From an uncultured Arcobacter sp. (GTDB lineage Bacteria; Campylobacterota; Campylobacteria; Campylobacterales; Arcobacteraceae): 6,071 nucleotides of DNA. This document shows, in pieces, positions 1 to 6,071 of the stretch. Every line of letters begins with the position of its first letter. Position 1 is the first letter of the stretch. The notes under the pieces are model-generated. The model ran no database searches. It was not told the DNA's origin and saw nothing but the letters and a program-made list of their open reading frames with translations. The position numbers and the translations under genes are program-made. The stretch covers positions 1 to 6,071 of the forward strand of contig CAJXII010000094.1 of the NCBI GenBank assembly GCA_913054415.1, written 5' to 3'.

Positions 1-39
1 TTTTGATTGAGCAAAAGTATTTCCTAATAATTTTTATAG

Positions 40-45
40 TATAAT
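40..45 (+). promoter_or_regulatory. Putative -10 box of the sensory operon
   Basis: A perfect TATAAT lies 32 bases upstream of the first start codon, which would give a short leader of about 25 bases. No convincing -35 hexamer sits 16-18 bases upstream; the spacer is T-rich instead. This fits what is known of sigma-70 promoters in Campylobacter-type bacteria, where the -35 element is weak or absent. In DNA this AT-rich a TATAAT can occur by chance, so the call rests mainly on its position. The first gene also has a good ribosome binding site, AAGGAT at 65-70, seven bases before its ATG. Confidence 0.45.
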
Positions 46-77
46 ATCTAAATTAAACCATAAAAAGGATAAATTGT

Positions 78-833
78 ATGAAAAAGTTGTTACTGGTATT
101 TATTAGTATTTTTTTAACGACATCTTTATTTGCTCAAAAACCAACTTTGTTATTTTACTGTGGTATTACAATGGTGAAGCCTATGTTAAAAATATCTAAA
201 ATTATAGAGAAAAAGTATAATTGTAAGATAAATATATTGCAAGGTGGTTCTGGTGATCTTTATAAATCATTGAAGTATGCTCAAAAAGGTGATTTATATC
301 TTCCTGGTTCAGCATCTTATAGAAAAAAACATCTAAAAGAGGGACTTTTGCTTGATAAGGTTTATGTTGGGTATAATCAAGCAGCAATTTTTGTTCAAAA
401 AGGCAATCCTTTACATATTAAGTCATTAGATAGACTTTTGGATGATAAAGTAGCTACTATGTTATGTGATCCAAAAAGTGGATCTATTGGTAAACAAACA
501 AAAAAAGTTTTAATTGCATATAAAGGGGAACAGTTTTATGAAGATGCTTTTGATAGGACATTGGAAGTTGGAACTGATTCAAGAAATATTAATAGTGCTT
601 TAAGAGAAAAAATAGTTGATATGGCTGTAAACTGGAGAGCTTCTGGATATTTTGATGATAATAAAAAATATATTGATATTATTGATATAAATGAAAAATA
701 TGCTCCAAAGAAAAAATTAGAGATAAATTTATTAAAATTTTCACAACACCCAAAAATTGCAAAAGCTTTTATGAAATATGCAAGTTCTTTAAAAGGGCAA
801 CAAATTATGAGAGAATATGGGTTTATAAAATAG
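78..833 (+). CDS. Periplasmic substrate-binding protein, ModA-like
   Basis: This is a complete 251-residue secreted solute-binding protein. Residues 1-19 form a classic signal peptide (MKK, a hydrophobic core, then SLFA before Gln20), so the mature protein should be periplasmic; there is no lipobox cysteine. The mature N-terminus follows the ModA-type oxyanion-binding pattern. A strand ends in YCGIT (27-31), with Thr31 near where ModA has a ligand-binding Ser. Next come GGSGDL (56-61), a GDLYLPGS segment (71-78), CDPKSGSIG (130-138) and VNWRAS (184-189). The length matches mature ModA-class proteins. The start is supported by AAGGAT seven bases upstream and by the signal peptide. The next gene begins at the base after the stop codon and encodes a sensor kinase, and no ABC transporter gene lies beside it in the window. 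A role as ligand-capturing partner of the kinase is therefore inferred, rather than transport. The ligand is unknown; molybdate, tungstate or another oxyanion is possible but not shown. Cysteines 28, 49 and 130 are unusual enough to note. Confidence 0.85.
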   Translation: MKKLLLVFISIFLTTSLFAQKPTLLFYCGITMVKPMLKISKIIEKKYNCKINILQGGSGDLYKSLKYAQKGDLYLPGSASYRKKHLKEGLLLDKVYVGYNQAAIFVQKGNPLHIKSLDRLLDDKVATMLCDPKSGSIGKQTKKVLIAYKGEQFYEDAFDRTLEVGTDSRNINSALREKIVDMAVNWRASGYFDDNKKYIDIIDINEKYAPKKKLEINLLKFSQHPKIAKAFMKYASSLKGQQIMREYGFIK

Positions 834-2888
834 ATGCTATCAAAAACATCGACTAAACTACAAGTATTAATTGGATTGTTTATTGTAGGATTTATATTAT
901 TAATATCCGTTAATATGATATTTGCAAATCTTATGGTTCAATTAGATCAAACAACAAAAACTTATGAACAAAAAATACAAATTGGTGAATTTATAGCTGA
1001 AGATATTCAAAAAATTAAAGCTTTATTTTTTGAATTGGGGTCAGCTTCCATATCAGAACGAAAGATAAAATTGGTAAATGAAGAGATTCAGAAAAATCTT
1101 AAAACAATCACAGAAGCTTTGGATGTGCTTCAAAATGGAGGTATATTAAAAAGAGTTATTAGATTAAATGTTGCCGGTCATTTATCAACCGTAAAAGTTA
1201 TAAATTATAAAAAACATAAAAAAGATAAATTGTCACTTGAAGTTATTGATTTAAGACCAAAAATTGACGATATTAAGGATATGTTGAAAACTATTAATAA
1301 AATTTTATTAATAAGAGCTAAATATATCAGAGCTCATGATATATCAAATTATTATAAAGCGGATAAAAAAGTAAGAAGATTTTATAAAAATAAGCCAGCA
1401 TTTTTTACAAGAATGACTGAAAATATTAGAAGATTACTTTATGAAAGTGATATTACTTTAAAAGTGATTGAAAAAACAATTATTAAACAAAAACAAGAGT
1501 ATTTAAATATTAAAATTGTAGTAATTATAAGTGTTATTTTGCTTGTTTTAATTTTTGGATATAGAATTATAAAAATTATCAATAAAGAAAATATTTTATT
1601 ACAATCAGTAAATGATAAATTGCAAAAACAAGAGAGATCTATTCGTGCGATATTAGATGCTCAACCAAATATTATTATTGTATCAAATGGTGAAGAGATG
1701 AGCGACACGAATGAAGCTTTTTTTAAATTGTTTACAGATTTTAAAAATTTAGAAGATTTTAAAAAGAAACATGCTTGTGTATGTGATTTTTTTGAATTTG
1801 AGAATCTTCCTTCTAAAGATTATCTTAGGACAAAAATATACAAAAATGGTGTAGTTTGGACAGATTATATTTTGCAACATCCAGAGATTAATTTTAAGGC
1901 TTTAATTAAATATAAAGGTCAAGAGAAACATTTTTCAGTTTTGGTAAATAAAACATCATTAAGTGATCAAAAAGATGATTTTATTACTATTGTATCTTTA
2001 AATGATATTACTCAGGAGATAAAAACACAACTAAATCTTGCAAAATTAAATAATAATTTAGAATTAATTGTAGCAGAAAAAACTAGAGAATTACAAGATT
2101 TAAATGAAAATCTTGAACAAAAAATTATAATAGAATCAAATAAAGCTAGAGAAAAAGATAGGCAACTTATCCAACAATCGAGATTTGCGGCTATGGGTGA
2201 AATGATAGGAAATATTGCTCATCAATGGAGACAGCCTTTAAGTGCTATTAATACTACTGCTTCAGGTATGAAACTTCAAATAGAGCTAGGTATTACAGAT
2301 AATGATGAGATAAGCGAATCTTATGATAGGATTATGAATTATGTTGATTTCTTAACTCAAACAATAGAGGATTTTAGAGGATTTTTTAAAGAAGATAAGA
2401 AAAAAGTTAATTTTAAAATTGCTGAAGTGATAAGTAAAACATTATCTATTACATCTGCAGTTTATAAGGATACAGATATTTCACTTACAAATCAATGTGA
2501 AGGTAATGATAAATTTGAATCTTTTGGCATGCCTAGTGAATTATCACAAGTATTTTTAAATATTTTAAACAATGCAAAAGATGCTATTTTGGAAAATGAT
2601 ATTGAACATAAGTTTGTTCATATTAGATGTGAAGAGGATGATCAATACTACAATATTTATATTCAGGATAATGCTGGTGGTATTCCACCAAAGATTATAG
2701 AAAAAGTTTTTGATTCATATTTTACTACTAAGCATCAATCACAAGGAACTGGTATAGGGTTGTATATGTCAAAAGATATTATAGAAAAACATTTGGATGG
2801 GATATTAAGTGTTGAGAATAAAGATATTTCATTGGATGGTATAGATTATAAAGGTGCTAGTTTTAAAATTAGTTTACTAAAAGCTTAA
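834..2888 (+). CDS. Membrane sensor histidine kinase with PAS-like domain
   Basis: This is a complete 684-residue inner-membrane sensor kinase. Membrane segments at about 11-31 and 228-246 flank a periplasmic region of about 195 residues, rich in Lys, Ile and Leu and apparently mostly helical. A short linker without a recognisable HAMP domain leads to a PAS-like domain (about 268-395), which contains the motif His313-Ala-Cys315-Val-Cys317. A charged coiled coil (about 396-455) follows. The H-box reads AHQWRQPLSAI, with His463 the predicted phosphorylation site. The ATPase domain (about 562-683) has the N-box LNILNNAKDA (Asn580), G1 box DNAGGI (612-617), the F-box around FDSYFTT and G2 box GTGIGL (638-643), so it looks catalytically intact. 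There is no receiver domain, so a separate response regulator is needed and none is in the window. The ATG directly follows the TAG of the binding-protein gene with no clear Shine-Dalgarno, suggesting coupled translation. Later in-frame starts would remove the first membrane segment. Histidine kinase identity is very secure; the stimulus is unknown. Confidence 0.95.
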   Translation: MLSKTSTKLQVLIGLFIVGFILLISVNMIFANLMVQLDQTTKTYEQKIQIGEFIAEDIQKIKALFFELGSASISERKIKLVNEEIQKNLKTITEALDVLQNGGILKRVIRLNVAGHLSTVKVINYKKHKKDKLSLEVIDLRPKIDDIKDMLKTINKILLIRAKYIRAHDISNYYKADKKVRRFYKNKPAFFTRMTENIRRLLYESDITLKVIEKTIIKQKQEYLNIKIVVIISVILLVLIFGYRIIKIINKENILLQSVNDKLQKQERSIRAILDAQPNIIIVSNGEEMSDTNEAFFKLFTDFKNLEDFKKKHACVCDFFEFENLPSKDYLRTKIYKNGVVWTDYILQHPEINFKALIKYKGQEKHFSVLVNKTSLSDQKDDFITIVSLNDITQEIKTQLNLAKLNNNLELIVAEKTRELQDLNENLEQKIIIESNKAREKDRQLIQQSRFAAMGEMIGNIAHQWRQPLSAINTTASGMKLQIELGITDNDEISESYDRIMNYVDFLTQTIEDFRGFFKEDKKKVNFKIAEVISKTLSITSAVYKDTDISLTNQCEGNDKFESFGMPSELSQVFLNILNNAKDAILENDIEHKFVHIRCEEDDQYYNIYIQDNAGGIPPKIIEKVFDSYFTTKHQSQGTGIGLYMSKDIIEKHLDGILSVENKDISLDGIDYKGASFKISLLKA

Positions 2889-2893
2889 AAATA

Positions 2894-2900
2894 AAAGGAT
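2894..2900 (+). promoter_or_regulatory. Ribosome binding site of pyrG
   Basis: AAAGGAT lies ten bases before the pyrG ATG, within the 22-base gap after the kinase stop codon. It is a good Shine-Dalgarno and resembles the one ahead of the first gene. The kinase and recJ starts have none of this quality. It indicates that pyrG is translated independently of the kinase gene, even if both lie on one mRNA. Confidence 0.6.
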
Positions 2901-2910
2901 AATAGAAAAA

Positions 2911-4530
2911 ATGACTAAATATATATTTGTTACAGGTGGAGTTCTAAGTAGTTTAGGTAAAGGTATAAGTAGTGCAAGTATCGCTGCACTTCTTAAACAA
3001 AGTGGATTTGATGTAAGTATGCTAAAAATTGATCCATATTTAAATGTAGATCCTGGAACTATGAGTCCATTGGAACATGGTGAAGTATTTGTAACAGCAG
3101 ATGGAGCAGAAACTGATCTTGATCTTGGACATTACGAAAGATTTATAGATAAAACCTTAGGCAAGATGAACAATTTCACCACAGGACAAATATATAGTAG
3201 TGTAATAGCAAGAGAGCGAGAAGGTGGATATTTAGGAAAAACTATTCAGGTTATTCCACATATTGTTGATGAGATCAAAGATAGAATTTATCGTGCAGGA
3301 AAAGGGCATGATGTTTTAATAGTAGAGCTTGGTGGAACTGTTGGAGATATAGAGGGGTTGCCTTTTATGGAAGCAGTAAGACAAATAAGACATGAAAATC
3401 CAAAAACTACAACTATGAATATCCATGTAACACTTGTGCCTTATATTAGTGCAGCAGGTGAACTTAAAACTAAACCAACTCAACATAGTGTTCAAGAACT
3501 TAGAAGAATAGGTATTATGCCACATATGTTAATATGTAGAACAGAGAAAAAGTTACCAACAGATCTTAAAAGAAAACTAGCTTATAGTTGTGATGTAGAT
3601 GAAGATGCGATTATAGAAGCAGGTGATGCAAAAACTATATATGATGTCCCGATGAAGTTTTTAAAAGAGGGTATTTTAAAATCTATAAGTAAGCATTTTG
3701 AATTAGAAAATATCACTCCTGATATGGATAAATGGGATAGTTTAGTAAAACATATTATTAGTCCAAGAGATGAGATAAATCTTGCATTTGTGGGTAAATA
3801 TCTTGATTTAAAGGAGGCTTATAAATCATTAACAGAAGCATTTGTTCATTGTGGAGCTCACTTAAATACGAGGATAAATATTAATTGGTGTGATAGTGAA
3901 GATATTGAGGATAAAGGTGCTAAAGAGATTATAGAAGATAGTGATTGTGTATTAGTTGCTGGTGGATTTGGTCAAAGAGGTGTCAAAGGTAAAATTGAAG
4001 CTATTAAATTTGCTAGAGAAAATAATATTCCATATTTAGGGATATGTCTAGGTATGCAACTATCTATTTTAGAGTATTTGCAAAATGTTTGTGGTATAAA
4101 AGATGCTAATAGTGTAGAGTTTGATAAAGATACAAAAGAACCTGCTATTTATCTAATAGAACAGTTTTTAGATACAAGTGGAAATAAGCAACTAAGAACT
4201 CATCAATCACCTATGGGTGGAACTATGAGATTAGGGGAATACCCTTTTGAAACAAAAGATAATAGCAATCTACAAAAAGCTTATGGTAAAGGTATCTCTT
4301 ACGAAAGACATAGACATAGATATGAAGCAAATCCAGCATATAAAGAGATATTGGAAAAAAATGGTATGGTTATTACAGGGCAAAGCAATGGGCTTATAGA
4401 AGTTGTAGAGATACCTGAACATAAATGGTTTGTAGGTGTTCAATTCCATCCAGAATTTACAAGTAGTTTACAAACTCCAAATCCAATAATTTTAGATTTT
4501 ATAAAAGCAGGTTTATCTAAAGATAGATAA
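2911..4530 (+). CDS. pyrG: CTP synthase (glutamine hydrolysing)
   Basis: This complete 539-residue cytosolic enzyme converts UTP to CTP using ATP and ammonia released from glutamine, the last step of de novo CTP synthesis. The synthetase domain (about 1-265) opens with TGGVLSSLGKGISSAS, the nucleotide-binding loop containing Lys17. It holds the magnesium ligands Asp71 (in ETDLDLGHYERF) and Glu139 (in VELGGTVGDIEG), matching Asp72 and Glu140 of the E. coli enzyme. The class I glutamine amidotransferase domain (about 289-535) has the oxyanion-hole loop GGFGQRG (351-357), the nucleophile Cys379 in GICLGMQL, and His513 and Glu515 in QFHPEF, so the triad is complete. Length is normal for the family. 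The start is fixed by the conserved N-terminus and by AAAGGAT ten bases upstream. The gene lies 22 bases after the kinase and 2 bases before recJ. Enzyme feedback by CTP and activation by GTP are family properties; no pyrG-specific leader attenuator is visible in the 22-base gap. Confidence 0.99.
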   Translation: MTKYIFVTGGVLSSLGKGISSASIAALLKQSGFDVSMLKIDPYLNVDPGTMSPLEHGEVFVTADGAETDLDLGHYERFIDKTLGKMNNFTTGQIYSSVIAREREGGYLGKTIQVIPHIVDEIKDRIYRAGKGHDVLIVELGGTVGDIEGLPFMEAVRQIRHENPKTTTMNIHVTLVPYISAAGELKTKPTQHSVQELRRIGIMPHMLICRTEKKLPTDLKRKLAYSCDVDEDAIIEAGDAKTIYDVPMKFLKEGILKSISKHFELENITPDMDKWDSLVKHIISPRDEINLAFVGKYLDLKEAYKSLTEAFVHCGAHLNTRININWCDSEDIEDKGAKEIIEDSDCVLVAGGFGQRGVKGKIEAIKFARENNIPYLGICLGMQLSILEYLQNVCGIKDANSVEFDKDTKEPAIYLIEQFLDTSGNKQLRTHQSPMGGTMRLGEYPFETKDNSNLQKAYGKGISYERHRHRYEANPAYKEILEKNGMVITGQSNGLIEVVEIPEHKWFVGVQFHPEFTSSLQTPNPIILDFIKAGLSKDR

Positions 4531-4532
4531 AT

Positions 4533-6071
4533 ATGCCATATTTAACTCAAGAGAAAATATATCAAATATTAAACGATAGGGTAAAAGATGATTCTTTTAC
4601 TCTTCTAAAAGATCTTCCACAGCCAGATGGTTTTAAAGATATTAAAAAAGCAACACATAGGATTTTAAAAGCCATCAAAGATGGTGAAAAGATTTTAGTT
4701 GTAGGGGATTATGATGTAGATGGGATAGTATCTACAACCATAATGATAGAGTTTTTTAATCTGTTGGGTGTGCAAATAGATTATATTATACCAAATAGAT
4801 TTATTCATGGATATGGTATTAGTGCCGATTTAATAAAAGATATTCAAAGTGGTATTATAATCACTGTTGATAATGGTATTGGAGCATTTGAAGCTGCTAA
4901 AATATGCAAAGAGAAAAATATTGATTTAATTATCACAGATCATCATATAGTTGGAACACAGCTACCTAATGCTTATGCAATAGTAAATCCAAAACAAAAA
5001 GATTGCACATTTGTACATAAGGATATTTGCGGAGCTCAAGTAGCTTGGTATTTATGTGCTATGATAAAAAAAGAGGCACAGTTAAATATTAATATGATGG
5101 AATTTTTTGATATATTATCTATAGCTATTATTGCAGATATTATGCCTATGCGATCCTTAAATACTGCTATGGTAAAAAAAGGACTACAACAATTATCTAC
5201 AAGCCAAAGAGTTCCAATAATTAGTTTAAAACAAAGATTAGGATTGCAAACTATCAATGAAGAGGATGTAGGATTTAAAATAGCACCATTGATTAATTGT
5301 GCTAGTAGGATGAAAGATGCTAGTATATCTTTAAAGTTTTTATTATCAAAAAATATCAATCAAGCTAATAAGATTTTGGAAGATTTAATAGAGTTAAATG
5401 AACAAAGAAAGCTAGAGCAACAAAATATCTATCAAGAAGCAAAAGCACAAGTTGATAAAAATGATAAAGTTATAGTAGTATCAAGCAATAGCTGGAATGA
5501 AGGTATTATAGGAATTGTTGCTAGTAAATTAAGTGATAAATATAAAAAACCATCTTTTGTGTTTTCTATTACTGATGATATTGCAAAAGGAAGTAGTAGA
5601 AGTGCAACTGTTCATCTGTATAATCTTATTCGTCCATGTGATAGTTTGCTTTTAGGATATGGTGGGCATAAAAGTGCTGCTGGACTTAGTTTAAAAAAAG
5701 AGAATTTAACAGAGCTAAAAAAACTGCTTAACAAAGAGATATCAAATCTAAATAGTAGTGATATAGAGATAAAATCTAATAGCCTAGGGGTGCTTGATCT
5801 ATCTTTAGTGGGTCAAGAGTTATATGATATGATAGATAGCTTTAGGCCATTTGGTTTAGATAATAGTATCCCAAGTTTTATATTTGAAAATCTTCAGATT
5901 ATAGATATGAAAAAAATGGGTAAAAATAAAGAGTTTTTTAAACTTGTAGTTTCCGATGGGATATATTTTATAGATATGGTTGTATTTGTAGATATTGATA
6001 ATATATATATTGGTAAAAAAATAAGTTTTATAGCCACAATTAATAAAAATGATTTTAGAGGAAATATTACT
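4533..6071 (+). CDS. recJ: Single-stranded-DNA exonuclease RecJ (partial at 3' end)
   Basis: The frame is open for 513 codons and runs off the window without a stop. RecJ degrades single-stranded DNA 5' to 3' in recombination repair and mismatch repair, using two metal ions held by its DHH domain. Visible motifs are GDYDVDG (58-64), TVDNGI (111-116), the signature ITDHH (Asp136-His137-His138), IADIMPM (Asp202) and IAPLINCASRM (250-260). The DHHA1 domain follows, with SWNEGIIGIVASKL (320-333), GSSRS (353-357) and GYGGHKSAAG (375-384). The C-terminal OB-type domain starts near PFGLDN. E. coli RecJ is 577 residues, but Campylobacterota versions are shorter from memory, so probably only about ten residues are missing. 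The ATG is two bases after the pyrG stop; only a weak purine stretch, AAAGATAG, precedes it, so translation is probably coupled to pyrG. Small deviations from the usual motifs (Asn322 where His is common, Ser258 where Gly is common) do not affect the family call. Confidence 0.97.
   Translation, partial: MPYLTQEKIYQILNDRVKDDSFTLLKDLPQPDGFKDIKKATHRILKAIKDGEKILVVGDYDVDGIVSTTIMIEFFNLLGVQIDYIIPNRFIHGYGISADLIKDIQSGIIITVDNGIGAFEAAKICKEKNIDLIITDHHIVGTQLPNAYAIVNPKQKDCTFVHKDICGAQVAWYLCAMIKKEAQLNINMMEFFDILSIAIIADIMPMRSLNTAMVKKGLQQLSTSQRVPIISLKQRLGLQTINEEDVGFKIAPLINCASRMKDASISLKFLLSKNINQANKILEDLIELNEQRKLEQQNIYQEAKAQVDKNDKVIVVSSNSWNEGIIGIVASKLSDKYKKPSFVFSITDDIAKGSSRSATVHLYNLIRPCDSLLLGYGGHKSAAGLSLKKENLTELKKLLNKEISNLNSSDIEIKSNSLGVLDLSLVGQELYDMIDSFRPFGLDNSIPSFIFENLQIIDMKKMGKNKEFFKLVVSDGIYFIDMVVFVDIDNIYIGKKISFIATINKNDFRGNIT

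Noticed and set aside
3..44. Short open stretch ending in TAA that could be the tail of an upstream gene
   Set aside because: Thirteen codons are too few to recognise, and the stop overlaps the candidate -10 box; it cannot be told from chance.
202..387. Minus-strand open frame of 61 codons
   Set aside because: It lies wholly inside the binding-protein gene, shows no family motif, and is explained by the AT-rich codon usage of the real gene.
2847..2852. TATAAA near the end of the kinase gene as a possible pyrG promoter
   Set aside because: There is no supporting -35 element, and such hexamers are common by chance in this composition.
3316..3525. Minus-strand open frame of 69 codons
   Set aside because: It is antisense to the conserved synthetase domain of pyrG; its Cys/Phe/Ser-rich translation looks like an antisense artefact.
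3811..3817. AAGGAGG inside pyrG, a near-perfect Shine-Dalgarno
   Set aside because: No ATG follows at a usable distance, and the bases encode the conserved Lys-Glu-Ala part of the amidotransferase domain start, so it is probably coincidental.
5036..5359. Minus-strand open frame of 107 codons
   Set aside because: It is antisense to recJ, whose motifs run through the same bases; the hydrophobic translation is a by-product of Asn/Lys/Asp-rich codons on the coding strand.

Overview
The window is strongly AT-rich bacterial chromosome. It carries four genes on the + strand with almost no intergenic space. Three points suggest Campylobacterota (epsilonproteobacteria), probably an Arcobacter-like genome: the base composition, a histidine kinase with an HQWRQPL-type H-box, and a CTP synthase gene followed directly by recJ. 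From memory, the pyrG-recJ order also occurs in Campylobacter jejuni. The assignment is inference, since no rRNA or other marker is present.

Layout. Positions 1-77 are a short leader with a plausible -10 box and a good ribosome binding site. Positions 78-833 encode a secreted periplasmic substrate-binding protein of the ModA-like oxyanion-binding type. Positions 834-2888 begin immediately after its stop codon and encode a membrane sensor histidine kinase: two membrane segments flanking a periplasmic domain of about 195 residues, then a PAS-like domain, a coiled coil, the H-box and an ATPase domain. Positions 2911-4530 encode a complete CTP synthase (PyrG). Positions 4533-6071 encode the single-stranded-DNA exonuclease RecJ, cut by the window edge probably only a few residues before its natural end.

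The genes form two functional blocks. In the first, the binding protein and kinase are probably one sensory unit: the binding protein would capture a small anion in the periplasm and present it to the kinase. No ABC permease or ATPase gene lies beside the binding protein within the window. No response regulator is visible either, so the output is unknown. The second block is housekeeping: nucleotide synthesis (pyrG) and DNA repair (recJ). The junctions are 0, 22 and 2 bases, with no terminator seen, so all four genes may share a transcript, although pyrG has its own clear ribosome binding site.

No mobile element, CRISPR array, RNA gene or long repeat was recognised. The most interesting item is the binding protein-kinase pair; the rest is ordinary core genome.
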